Assembly: GCF_900109045.1 (NCBI RefSeq)
Contig: NZ_FNYL01000001.1
Location: 321,386 to 385,385, forward strand
DNA length: 64,000 bases
Direction: 5' to 3'
DNA from: Dyadobacter sp. SG02
GTDB taxonomy: Bacteria; Bacteroidota; Bacteroidia; Cytophagales; Spirosomataceae
Position numbers and translations under genes: made by a program. The notes under the pieces were generated by a model. That model ran no database searches and was not told the DNA's origin. It worked only from the letters and a program-made list of their open reading frames with translations. Below, in pieces: positions 45,385 to 53,578 of this stretch (the stretch's first letter is position 1; every line of letters begins with the position of its first letter).

Positions 45385-46546
45385 GCAGGCACTGACCTCG
45401 GGCAAACGCATGGCGCTCGCGACGGTCGTGCACGTGGAAGGCTCCTCGTACAGGCGCCCCGGCGCACGCATGCTCGTAACCGACGACGGCCAGCTTACCG
45501 GCGCCATCAGCGGCGGATGCCTCGAAGGCGACGCGTTGCGAAAAGCATTACTGGCCATTTCCCAGCAGAAAAACAAGTTGGTAACCTACGATACGACCGA
45601 CGAAAACGACACCACCCTCGGCGTTCAGCTTGGCTGCAATGGTATCGTGCATATTCTTTTTGAACCCATTCAAACAGCAGATCCCGAAAACCCGGTGGAG
45701 TTGTTGAAAAGGGTTTCGGCCAAAAGGCAGAATGCAGTCCTGGTAACATTGTTCTCGTTGAACTCCCGGACCGGCGCGCAACCCGGTACCTGTTTCCTGC
45801 ATTTGCAGAGCGACGACCAGGTGACCTGCAACTGCATTGAACCGGAAATGCACGATCAGCTCCTCACCGAAACACAGGCTGCCTACCAGCGCGGCGATTC
45901 GTTTTTCAAGACATTTGAAAACCGATCATTGACCGGCTTCATCGAATATTTCAATACACCCCCTTCCCTCATCATCGCCGGCGCAGGCAACGATACGATC
46001 CCGCTGACTGAAATGGCGAGTGTGCTCGGCTGGGACGTAACGGTGGTCGATGGTCGCACCGGCCACGCTACACGGCAGCGGTTTCCCAAAGCCGGAACAG
46101 TACTCGTATCACGTGCCGAGGAGGCCTTGAAGCACATTACCATCGATGAGCGGACATTTGTGCTGCTCATGACGCACAATTACAACTACGACCTCGCATT
46201 ACTGAAACAATTGCTCACCGTCGATGCCTGCCAGTATGTAGGTGCATTAGGTCCGAAGAAAAAGCTCGAACGGATGTATACAGAGCTGGAAAGCGAAGGA
46301 ATGGTGATTACCGATGAGCAAAAGGCCAAAGTATACGGGCCGGTAGGACTTGATATCGGTGCCGAAACTTCCGAGGAAATTGCATTATCCGTTTTGGCAG
46401 AAGTAAAGGCCGTGCTGGGCAAACGTGCCGGGTTATCCCTACGCGAAAAGCTCGAACCGATCCATAACCGCGCCAGTCAGCACGTGGATTATACCCGCGA
46501 GGAAAAGGAAGATTTCCTCTGCGCCATTCAGACCATTACTCCCTGA
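45350..46546 (+). CDS. XdhC/CoxI-family molybdenum cofactor chaperone
   Basis: The 398-residue protein has the N-terminal XdhC_CoxI domain (ALATVVHVEGSSYRRPGARML, then GAISGGCLEGD with its conserved Cys) and a C-terminal Rossmann domain (IIAGAGNDTIPL, VVDGRTGHA, LMTHNYNYDLALL, YVGALGPKKKLERM). XdhC binds and protects sulfurated molybdenum cofactor and inserts it in xanthine dehydrogenase-type enzymes. The start is inside the cysteine desulfurase gene (35-base overlap). No molybdenum hydroxylase subunits lie in the window. Confidence 0.94.
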   Translation: MKEITDIIRSYEQALTSGKRMALATVVHVEGSSYRRPGARMLVTDDGQLTGAISGGCLEGDALRKALLAISQQKNKLVTYDTTDENDTTLGVQLGCNGIVHILFEPIQTADPENPVELLKRVSAKRQNAVLVTLFSLNSRTGAQPGTCFLHLQSDDQVTCNCIEPEMHDQLLTETQAAYQRGDSFFKTFENRSLTGFIEYFNTPPSLIIAGAGNDTIPLTEMASVLGWDVTVVDGRTGHATRQRFPKAGTVLVSRAEEALKHITIDERTFVLLMTHNYNYDLALLKQLLTVDACQYVGALGPKKKLERMYTELESEGMVITDEQKAKVYGPVGLDIGAETSEEIALSVLAEVKAVLGKRAGLSLREKLEPIHNRASQHVDYTREEKEDFLCAIQTITP

Positions 46547-46552
46547 CCTGTC

Positions 46553-47152
46553 ATGCTACGCGACGAATATAGTATTGTAATCCTGGCCGCGGGGAACTCG
46601 TCGCGGCTGGGAGAGCCCAAGCAATTGCTGCAATATCAAGGCAAAAGCCTGATCCGGCACATTGCGGAAGCTGCGCTGGAAATCGTCGGCGGCAACGTCA
46701 TTGTCGTGACAGGTTCCAATTCTGAATTAATTGACACGGAACTTAAAGATCTGCCCTGCAAGCTGGCATTTAACACCGCCTGGCAGGAAGGTATGTCGGT
46801 TTCCATTAAAACCGGGATTCATGCGCTGGCGGGTCATGCCCCGCATGTTAAAGGTTCGGTTCTGGCCGTGAGCGACCAGCCATTTGTTTCCGTGGAAATT
46901 TTCCTTGCATTAATTCACACTTTCGAAAAAACCGGAAAAGGCATTATCGCCTCCCAATACAGCGACTCGCTGGGCACACCTGCTTTTTTTGCCGCTTCCT
47001 ATTTCCCCGCCCTGCTCCAACTTACCGGAGCCGAAGGTGCAAAAAAGCTCTTCAAACGTTATGCGGACGATGTCGTGCCCTATCCATTTCCAGAGGGCAG
47101 CATCGATATCGACACGCAGGAAGATTATAAGCGACTGATCTCCGGCATTTAA
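46553..47152 (+). CDS. MocA-like molybdenum cofactor nucleotidyltransferase
   Basis: The 199-residue protein belongs to the NTP_transf_3 family: the nucleotide loop VILAAGNSSRLGEPKQLL (about residues 9-26), then VVTGSN and AVSDQPFVS (metal-binding Asp). It most resembles MocA (CTP) rather than MobA (GTP), from the LAAG-SRLG-PKQLL pattern and the xdhC neighbour 6 bases upstream. It would make the dinucleotide form of the cofactor for hydroxylases. Confidence 0.88.
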   Translation: MLRDEYSIVILAAGNSSRLGEPKQLLQYQGKSLIRHIAEAALEIVGGNVIVVTGSNSELIDTELKDLPCKLAFNTAWQEGMSVSIKTGIHALAGHAPHVKGSVLAVSDQPFVSVEIFLALIHTFEKTGKGIIASQYSDSLGTPAFFAASYFPALLQLTGAEGAKKLFKRYADDVVPYPFPEGSIDIDTQEDYKRLISGI

Positions 47153-47203
47153 GCAGCCATTTCCTTTCAGTATTCTTTCAAAAATTAATTTTTGCTTCAA
47201 CTG

Positions 47204-47233
47204 TTGCGAATGTAAAATCATCAGTTACATTTG
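47204..47233 (+). promoter_or_regulatory. Promoter of the GntR-ABC operon
   Basis: TTG at 47204-47206 and TACATTTG at 47226-47233 (exact TAnnTTTG) are 19 bp apart. The start point would be near 47240, inside the inverted repeat at 47235-47258. Confidence 0.65.
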
Positions 47234-47234
47234 C

Positions 47235-47258
47235 AGTGTACTATTTAACTAATACACT
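47235..47258. promoter_or_regulatory. Likely GntR (YtrA-type) operator
   Basis: AGTGTA-N12-TACACT, a perfect 6-bp inverted repeat that covers the expected transcription start. The half-sites are those I recall for Bacillus subtilis YtrA (reported with about 13 bp between them). The operon encodes a YtrA-subfamily GntR repressor at 49038, so autorepression is likely. Confidence 0.65.
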
Positions 47259-47272
47259 AAAACAATTGAGCC

Positions 47273-48109
47273 ATGATCCACCTTAACCAGGTTTCATTTG
47301 GGTACGGAAAGCGTAAAAAATTGTTTGAGAATCTCGATCTGCACCTCGACGCCGGGCATATTTACGGATTGCTCGGCAAAAACGGGGCGGGAAAATCGAG
47401 CTTGCTGCGCAATATGGCGGGCCTCCTCTTCCCGACTGCCGGGCGCATCGAAGTGGCAGGCTATGAGCCACGTAAACGACAGCCTGCATTTTTGCAGGAT
47501 ATCTTTTTCCTGCCTGAAGAGATCTACCTCCCGTCCGTGACAGTCGACAAATACCTGAGTCTCATGGCCCCGTTTTACCCAAAGTTCGACGAGCAGCTTT
47601 TCCGCGGGTACATTGCCGAACTGGACATACCGGAGGGCAACAAGCTGACGGGTATGTCGTACGGCCAGAAGAAAAAGGTACTGATCGCATTCGCATTGGC
47701 CACCAACACCCGCGTGCTGATCATGGACGAGCCCACTAACGGCCTCGATATTCCGTCGAAAAGCCAGTTCCGCAGATTGGTATCGTCTGCACTTGACAAA
47801 GACCGGCTCATCCTGATCTCGACTCACCAGGTCCGCGATTTAGATAATCTGATCGACGCCATTATCATCCTCGAAGACAGTAAGATACTCATCCAGCACA
47901 GCCTGGACACCATTTCGGAACGACTGTGCTTCGGTGAACTACCCAACATTGAATACGACAATCGGATACTTTATTCCGAACCATCGCTGCGCGGCTACAA
48001 AGCCGTTTTCGAGAATTCGACTCAGGAAGAAAGTCGCGTCGATCTGGAACATCTGTTCAATGCGGTGATTGAAAATCCTCAGCGAATCAGTCAAATATTC
48101 GCCTATTAG
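47273..48109 (+). CDS. ABC transporter ATP-binding protein
   Basis: The 278-residue ATPase has Walker A GKNGAGKS (about 36-43), the Q-loop region FFLPEEIYLP, the signature MSYGQKKKV (about 128-136), Walker B VLIMDEPTNGLD and the switch His in LISTHQVRD. It is of the single-domain type used with a separate membrane subunit, here the 270-residue protein at 48213. It is the first gene of the GntR-controlled operon. In Firmicutes, YtrA-controlled transporters respond to cell-wall-acting antibiotics. The same role here is only an inference. Confidence 0.93.
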   Translation: MIHLNQVSFGYGKRKKLFENLDLHLDAGHIYGLLGKNGAGKSSLLRNMAGLLFPTAGRIEVAGYEPRKRQPAFLQDIFFLPEEIYLPSVTVDKYLSLMAPFYPKFDEQLFRGYIAELDIPEGNKLTGMSYGQKKKVLIAFALATNTRVLIMDEPTNGLDIPSKSQFRRLVSSALDKDRLILISTHQVRDLDNLIDAIIILEDSKILIQHSLDTISERLCFGELPNIEYDNRILYSEPSLRGYKAVFENSTQEESRVDLEHLFNAVIENPQRISQIFAY

Positions 48110-48111
48110 CC

Positions 48112-48216
48112 ATGAAAATAATCATCATCCTGCTGATCGCGTTAGCCGCGGCGACGCTTCGCTACATCCTGCCTTTCCTAGTCCCAGCCTTTTTGTCCCC
48201 GATCACTATCCTATGA
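48112..48216 (+). CDS. 34-residue hydrophobic small protein
   Basis: ATG at 48112, 2 bases after the ATPase stop, opens a 34-codon frame (MKIIIILLIALAAATLRY, then ILPFLVPAF) that forms one membrane helix. Its TGA overlaps the ATG of the membrane subunit (ATGA). The tight placement and coupling suggest that it is translated, perhaps as a regulatory peptide or to couple translation of the permease. No family is known to me. Confidence 0.5.
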   Translation: MKIIIILLIALAAATLRYILPFLVPAFLSPITIL

Positions 48217-49025
48217 ACCAGACATTCGACATTCACCGATTTGCACTCATGCTACGATTCGACGCGGCGGAAAAAGGCCGGAATTATCTGATGATGGCTG
48301 GTGTGCTTGTTTTTTGCATTCTGGCAATGATGCTACCCATCACGCAGTCAAGCGAACCCAGTGAGTTCCTAAGAATTCTTCATTTCGGTGCGCTGTTCAT
48401 GATTGCACTTTTTGGTGGAAGCCTTTATACGAGCACCTCTTTCTCGCAGTATTCCGACCAAAGTAATGGCATTGCGGCCTTGATGATCCCGGCGTCGCGT
48501 CTCGAAAAGTACCTTAGTTCGCTTTTGCTCAACCTGGCATTCGTAGTGCCGTTCCTGATCTTCTTTTGGCAGCTTCATTACTGGACCATCGACTACGCGA
48601 ACACTTTGCTTCCTTCGGGCGGTACCGGATATGGTTACATTCCCAAGGAACTGTTTGAATATACGACTTGCTGTTACCTCATCATTCACGCTTCTGTATT
48701 CCTGGGGTCTATTTATTTTAAAAAGTTCGCTTATATCAAAACCGCGGTTGTAGTTATCGCTTTTGGTTCGGCGCTCGCCTATTTCAACTACTCGATGGCA
48801 ATAAAATTTGCGTCCAAACCCAGCAAATTCCTGGCATATCCGCTATCCGGCTGGAAAGTTTGGTTTTATACCGAAGAAGGAATGGAGAGACCTAAGTACT
48901 TTGCCGGCTTTTACCACATCCGATTTTCTGAAACTATGGAGTACGCAATGCAGGGATTTGCTGTATGGCTTGCCGTCATGCTGTGGATCTGCGCCTACTA
49001 CCAGATGAAGGAGCGGGAAATTTAA
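48213..49025 (+). CDS. ABC transporter membrane subunit, putative
   Basis: I set the start at ATG 48213 (MNQTFDIHRFALML), coupled to the small ORF; the frame is open further upstream, but only over the ATPase gene. The 270-residue protein has about six membrane helices (near 32-50, 58-78, 105-125, 147-165, 175-192, 245-263) and a soluble loop after the fifth. It would be the permease for the ATPase at 47273. It is not a standard ABC2 protein by motif. Substrate is unknown. Confidence 0.8.
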   Translation: MNQTFDIHRFALMLRFDAAEKGRNYLMMAGVLVFCILAMMLPITQSSEPSEFLRILHFGALFMIALFGGSLYTSTSFSQYSDQSNGIAALMIPASRLEKYLSSLLLNLAFVVPFLIFFWQLHYWTIDYANTLLPSGGTGYGYIPKELFEYTTCCYLIIHASVFLGSIYFKKFAYIKTAVVVIAFGSALAYFNYSMAIKFASKPSKFLAYPLSGWKVWFYTEEGMERPKYFAGFYHIRFSETMEYAMQGFAVWLAVMLWICAYYQMKEREI

Positions 49026-49037
49026 TAAGCACCAATC

Positions 49038-49418
49038 ATGGAATTTAAAGATAAACAAGCCATTTACCTGCAAATCGCCGACTACATCTGCGAGCAGATT
49101 TTACTGGGCAAATGGCCGCCCGGCGAGCGCATTCCGTCGGTACGCGACCTCGCTTCGATGATGGAAGTGAATCCGAACACCGTAATGCGGACTTATGACT
49201 TTCTTCAAAACAAGGAAATCATATTTAACAAACGCGGCATTGGCTATTCGGCCGATGAGCAGGCAAATAGCAAAATCCTAGCATACCGCAAAGAACGCTT
49301 CCTGACGACCGAACTCCCCGAGGTTTTCAAGAACCTCTATTTACTAGACATTGGTATTGATGAGCTGCATAGCCTCTACCAGAAATTCATTGAAGAAATG
49401 TACCCGTTAACCAAATAG
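49038..49418 (+). CDS. GntR-family transcriptional regulator, YtrA subfamily
   Basis: The 126-residue protein has an N-terminal winged helix (AIYLQIADYICEQIL, PPGERIPSVRDLASMMEVNPNTVMRTYDFL) and only a short C-terminal helical dimer part (about 45 residues), which defines the YtrA subfamily. It lies in the ABC operon, 12 bases after the permease. An AGTGTA-N12-TACACT repeat sits over the operon start. It probably represses its own operon until an unknown effector binds. Confidence 0.94.
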   Translation: MEFKDKQAIYLQIADYICEQILLGKWPPGERIPSVRDLASMMEVNPNTVMRTYDFLQNKEIIFNKRGIGYSADEQANSKILAYRKERFLTTELPEVFKNLYLLDIGIDELHSLYQKFIEEMYPLTK

Positions 49419-49420
49419 CC

Positions 49421-50116
49421 ATGAAAACCAGCAACATACTGTTAGCAATCACATTATCCGTGTTCTTTGTGGTAACATTGTCATCCAATTTCGTATTGAA
49501 AAAGCAGTTTGATAGAATCGATAAAGACGACAAGTATTACGGATTTTCGAAACATCAGGTAGGCGCATTCAAGTACCTGCATTTGAAAGGTAGAGGATTT
49601 GCATTAACTGAAATACAACAAGGCCCTACGGCGGAAATCCGCATGATTACCCTACCTCAATACCTCGAATGGGCCCATTCCGGCGACACGTTGGTTGTGA
49701 CTTACAAAGCCGACTGGAAACAAGATAACCTGCCACGCAACGCTTTCGGTTCGCTGCCTTCGATCTACATTATTGCGCCAAAACTGGAAGGTATTGTTTC
49801 AGATAGCATCCGCACGAGAATAAAGGATTATAAATTCGAAGACCTGGTTCTGGAACAGAAAGGCAATTCGGTAATGCTGTCCAACTCGACGGCCCGCAAC
49901 TTCAAAGCCACCATTTCCCGCGGTGGGTATGTGCTGCTGAACCCACAGAACCGCATTGAAACCGCCGATATCGACATCCGTGACAACAGCACTTTCAACG
50001 CGGAAAAAGACATTTTCGGAGATATCAATACGCTGATTGATAGTTCGGCCTACATCAGCTTGCCGGGAAGTATGCTCAAAAAGATTATGAAGCAAAACAA
50101 AGTAACCCCGAGGTAA
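49421..50116 (+). CDS. DUF2807-like beta-helix protein with membrane anchor
   Basis: The 231-residue protein has one N-terminal hydrophobic segment (about 7-25) and repeated beta segments in the middle (FKYLHLKGRGFALTEIQQG, GDTLVVTYKADW, SVMLSNSTARNFKATISRGGYVLL, TADIDIRDNSTF) that look like the DUF2807/putative auto-transporter adhesin fold. It follows the GntR gene by 2 bases, so it belongs to the ABC operon. Function is unknown. Confidence 0.65.
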   Translation: MKTSNILLAITLSVFFVVTLSSNFVLKKQFDRIDKDDKYYGFSKHQVGAFKYLHLKGRGFALTEIQQGPTAEIRMITLPQYLEWAHSGDTLVVTYKADWKQDNLPRNAFGSLPSIYIIAPKLEGIVSDSIRTRIKDYKFEDLVLEQKGNSVMLSNSTARNFKATISRGGYVLLNPQNRIETADIDIRDNSTFNAEKDIFGDINTLIDSSAYISLPGSMLKKIMKQNKVTPR

Positions 50117-50152
50117 TCCCCGGGGCCGGTATTGCTTGGTGCAAACAGGAAA

Positions 50153-50986
50153 TTATTTAATCCCCAGCATCAAACTCGTACTCCCGCCAGCATTCGTCGT
50201 TGGCAAAATACCATTCCATTTCGCAACCCATTCCTGCTGAATGAGCAATGGTGTCAATGTCTTTTGTCTTAACTGGTTGGCTTCCGCTTCCGCTCTGGCT
50301 TTGATCAAGGTCGCTTTCGCTTGCCCCTCCGCACGCGCGATGATGACTTTTGCTTCGGCTTCGGCTTGCTTGGCCTGGTTTTCCGCTTTCAGACGAGCCT
50401 GGATAGAAGCGTTTTTCTCGTCGATCATCTGGCGGAGCGATGGCGGCGGGGTAATGGCCGAGGTAAGCTGGTCGTAAACGAATCCGTCTTTGCCGAGGGT
50501 TTTGGTCAATACATTCTGTACGCGGTCTTCGAATACTTCGCGGTTCGACATTACGCTGTCGGACGTGAATGAGTTAGCCACGATCCGGTACGCATCGTAA
50601 ATCGTGTTTTTCATAAAACCCTGCTGAATTTCCGCTAACGGTCGTCTGTATTGGCGATAGATCTGCGGCACTTTGTCCGGGTTAATGTGGTAGTTCAGTT
50701 TCGGATCGACTTTGAATTCGGCGGCATCTTTGGTTGTGATTACAAATGATTCGTAATCAACACTCTGCGTATAAGTCGGGAATTCTACGATCTTGGTTGT
50801 CCAGGCATTATACCAAACGCGGCCGGTTACCAGCGTGATATTATCGACGCCCTTGTCGCTGCCGTACAGGTTAATGCGTATACCCACATTACCCGCATCG
50901 ATGTTTTCGAACGAAAATGGTTGTACCGCGAGCGCCATGATCAATACGATGAGTGTCAGAATTCCAATAATAATGTTTCGCTTCAT
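50153..50986 (-). CDS. SPFH/band-7 (prohibitin-like) membrane protein
   Basis: The 277-residue protein has an N-terminal membrane helix (about 5-22) and an SPFH domain (about 25-200: NIDAGNVGIRINLYG, then FEDRVQNVLTKTLGKDGF and VYDQLTSAITPPPSL). An Ala/Glu/Lys-rich coiled coil (LKAENQAKQAEAEAK, then VIIARAEGQA) precedes the C-terminus. Such proteins assemble into rings at membranes and affect protease or lipid-domain function. A 58-residue membrane protein gene lies just upstream. Confidence 0.92.
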   Translation of the reverse strand: MKRNIIIGILTLIVLIMALAVQPFSFENIDAGNVGIRINLYGSDKGVDNITLVTGRVWYNAWTTKIVEFPTYTQSVDYESFVITTKDAAEFKVDPKLNYHINPDKVPQIYRQYRRPLAEIQQGFMKNTIYDAYRIVANSFTSDSVMSNREVFEDRVQNVLTKTLGKDGFVYDQLTSAITPPPSLRQMIDEKNASIQARLKAENQAKQAEAEAKVIIARAEGQAKATLIKARAEAEANQLRQKTLTPLLIQQEWVAKWNGILPTTNAGGSTSLMLGIK

Positions 50987-50992
50987 ATTCGA

Positions 50993-51169
50993 TTACAGTT
51001 TAGATTTCAATTGGTTTACAATTTGTCCGAGGACAATATATAGGAAGTAAAAAGACAGCCCGATAATCGCCAGGCCAGCAAAAACGAGCCAATCGGACTG
51101 GGCGTTGACGAGCCGGAGCGCGTAGGTTACCACGATGATAACCGCCGCGATTTTCAGAATGTGTACCAT
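50993..51169 (-). CDS. 58-residue two-helix membrane protein
   Basis: Start at 51169 (MVHILKIAAVIIVVTYALRL), stop at 50993. It has two membrane helices (about 4-19 and 27-47) and a short Lys-rich tail. It ends 6 bases before the SPFH gene start, so the two are probably co-transcribed. It is not known to me as a family. Its codon use and placement support a real gene. Confidence 0.65.
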   Translation of the reverse strand: MVHILKIAAVIIVVTYALRLVNAQSDWLVFAGLAIIGLSFYFLYIVLGQIVNQLKSKL

Positions 51170-51281
51170 GTGAGCGAGATTTGTTTTACGTAAAATTAAT
51201 ACGCGGGTCGATGAAGGGCCTTTGAATTTTATCTAATGGTGCAGCGTGTTGTTGAACGCTTCAAAAACCCCATAAACAGCA

Positions 51282-51311
51282 CGAAGCGCGCCGTTGGATC
51301 GACGCGCTTCG
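51282..51311. terminator. Hairpin downstream of pgl
   Basis: CGAAGCGCG at 51282-51290 pairs with CGCGCTTCG at 51303-51311, 26 bases past the pgl stop on the minus strand. The U-run is weak, so termination is likely but not certain. Confidence 0.45.
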
Positions 51312-51337
51312 CAGCATTTGAAATAGGTATTTAAATC

Positions 51338-52057
51338 TTAAAGCAGCGCAGCGGCAGCTTCGTCCACAAACCAATGCAATTCCCCTTTTGGGGGTTTAAT
51401 AATTTGTGAAGGATAGAGGTCTACATTCTTTTCACCTTTCAAAACTTGCTTCAAAACTTCCGCTTTACCCGCGCCCGCTGCCAAAAAGGCTACACAAGCT
51501 GCATTATTCACGACCGGAGCCGTGAGGGTAATGCGGTACATGTCCTGAGCTTGCAGGAAAAATGAGGTAGCAAGCGCATTTTGCTCGTGGATCACCTCTG
51601 TTCCGGGGAAGAGTGACAATGTGTGACCGTCATCCCCCATTCCGAGTAATACAAAATCGAAAGTCGTTTCGGAACCTTCGAAATAGGTCTTTAATATTTT
51701 TTCGTACCCGGCAGCAGACTCCTCCGGTGTAATGTCCGTGCGCATGATGTGGATGTTTTCAGCCTTTACAGGCACTTTATCCAGCAGTTCATCATAGCAC
51801 ATTTTGGCATTATTCCTCGAATCTTCAAACGGCACCGCCCTTTCGTCGCCCCAGAAAAAATGAAGTTTCTCCCAGGGAATCGACTCTTTGTAAGGCGATT
51901 CGGCCAGCAATGCGTACAAAGCCTTAGGCGTACTTCCTCCCGACAATACGAAAGTGAAACGGTCCTGCTTTGCAAGCACTTGCTGAATGTAATTGGTAAT
52001 CCATTCAGCAAGGCCGGCGCTTAATGCTTTGGTATCCTTCTCGATATGCAACGCCAT
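51338..52057 (-). CDS. pgl: 6-phosphogluconolactonase
   Basis: Pgl hydrolyses 6-phosphogluconolactone in the oxidative pentose phosphate pathway. The 239-residue protein has the family's FVLSGGSTPKALYALLA, WGDERAVPFEDSRNN and LLGMGDDGHTLSLFPGT segments. The gene starts 3 bases after the zwf stop, as the third gene of gnd-zwf-pgl. Confidence 0.95.
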   Translation of the reverse strand: MALHIEKDTKALSAGLAEWITNYIQQVLAKQDRFTFVLSGGSTPKALYALLAESPYKESIPWEKLHFFWGDERAVPFEDSRNNAKMCYDELLDKVPVKAENIHIMRTDITPEESAAGYEKILKTYFEGSETTFDFVLLGMGDDGHTLSLFPGTEVIHEQNALATSFFLQAQDMYRITLTAPVVNNAACVAFLAAGAGKAEVLKQVLKGEKNVDLYPSQIIKPPKGELHWFVDEAAAALL

Positions 52058-52060
52058 AGC

Positions 52061-53566
52061 TTACGGGGTTGGAGGCAGATTGAGCCAGGTATGTCCGTCG
52101 CGGGCCAGAAGCGCATCGGCCGCATCGGGGCCCCAGGAGTCAGGTGCGTAGTTCGGGAAGTCCTGCGGCGGGCGGTTTTCCCATGCTTCGAGGATCGGCA
52201 TGATCACTCTCCACGCGGCATCTACCTGGTCGTTACGCATGAACAGCGTCGCATCGCCTTCCATTACATCCAAAAGCAAGGTTTCGTACGCCTCTGGTGC
52301 GTGCTCGCCTGCCGCGTCGTAATCGAAAGTCATATCCACCGGATCGAGCATCATCGTTTGCCCCGGGCGTTTGGCCTGGAAGCGAATGCTGATGTCCATA
52401 TTAGGTTGAATACTGATTGTCAGACGGTTTGATCGCCATGTTTCAGCTGACTCAGGCGGGAATGCGTAATGCGGCGCCTGTTTGAAATGCAATGTAATGT
52501 GGGTCGCTTTCTGGTTCAGGTATTTACCGGTCCTCACGTAGATCGGCACGCCCTGCCAGCGCCAGTTATCGATATAAAACTTCACAGCAGCGAACGTATC
52601 GATATTCGACTGCGGGTTCACACCTTCTTCCTGGCGGTATCCTACCACTTTCGCGCCTTTTTTCCAGCCACCCGAATACTGTCCGCGAACGGCGAAATCG
52701 TGTACCTGTTCTTTGGGAATGCGGCGGATCGCATTGAGTACGTCTACCTTTTTGTTACGGATTTCATTCGCATCGAATGATACCGGCGGCTCCATTGCGA
52801 TCATACACAGGATTTGCAGGATGTGGTTCTGCACCATGTCGCGCAAAGCGCCCGCATGTTCGAAATAACCTCCGCGGCCTTCCAGACCTACCGCTTCGGC
52901 AGCTGTGATCTGGATATGGTCGATATAGTTACGGTTCCAGAGCGGCTCGAACAATGCATTGGCAAAACGCAAAGCCAGAATATTCTGAACCGTTTCTTTA
53001 CCCAGATAATGGTCGATACGGAAGATCTGCTCCTCGGCGAACATGCTCGAAAGGAGCAGGTTCAATTCGTGAGCACTTTCCAGGTCGTGCCCGAAAGGTT
53101 TTTCTACCACAATGCGGGTGGTACCTTTGTCTCCGCAGATCTTCAATGCGCCCAGTTTCTGAGCGATTGAAGGAACGAGCTGAGGCGCTACCGCGAGGTA
53201 GAATATCACATTGGGGTGCACGCCCCATTCTTCTTCTTTTTCTTTTACCAGATCAGTGATCTTGTGGTAAGCTTCCGCATCGTCGCCATCCATTTGCAGG
53301 TAGGAAACGTGCTGTGTAAAATCCGTCCAGTGGCCATTTTGCTTGCCTTTGCGACGCGAGAATTTCGTAACGCCGTCGAGCAGGTGCTCATGGTATTTTT
53401 CATTGGAATAAGCACTCCGGCCGATACCTGCGATCGCGAACTTATCGGGCATCCAGTTGTCCAGAAACAGGTTATATAGGGCGGGTGTGAGTTTCCGGTA
53501 GTTGAGGTCACCGCTTCCTCCGAAAATGAAGACTACGGAAGCAGGGGGACGTTTATTGCTTTGCAT
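52061..53566 (-). CDS. zwf: Glucose-6-phosphate 1-dehydrogenase
   Basis: Zwf oxidises glucose-6-phosphate with NADP. The 501-residue protein has the coenzyme site FIFGGSGDLNYRKLTPALY, EKPFGHDLESAHELN and the active-site motif RIDHYLGKETVQN (about residues 178-190). Length is normal. It lies between gnd and pgl on the minus strand, 12 bases after the gnd stop. Confidence 0.97.
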   Translation of the reverse strand: MQSNKRPPASVVFIFGGSGDLNYRKLTPALYNLFLDNWMPDKFAIAGIGRSAYSNEKYHEHLLDGVTKFSRRKGKQNGHWTDFTQHVSYLQMDGDDAEAYHKITDLVKEKEEEWGVHPNVIFYLAVAPQLVPSIAQKLGALKICGDKGTTRIVVEKPFGHDLESAHELNLLLSSMFAEEQIFRIDHYLGKETVQNILALRFANALFEPLWNRNYIDHIQITAAEAVGLEGRGGYFEHAGALRDMVQNHILQILCMIAMEPPVSFDANEIRNKKVDVLNAIRRIPKEQVHDFAVRGQYSGGWKKGAKVVGYRQEEGVNPQSNIDTFAAVKFYIDNWRWQGVPIYVRTGKYLNQKATHITLHFKQAPHYAFPPESAETWRSNRLTISIQPNMDISIRFQAKRPGQTMMLDPVDMTFDYDAAGEHAPEAYETLLLDVMEGDATLFMRNDQVDAAWRVIMPILEAWENRPPQDFPNYAPDSWGPDAADALLARDGHTWLNLPPTP

Positions 53567-53578
53567 AAAATTTCTGAT

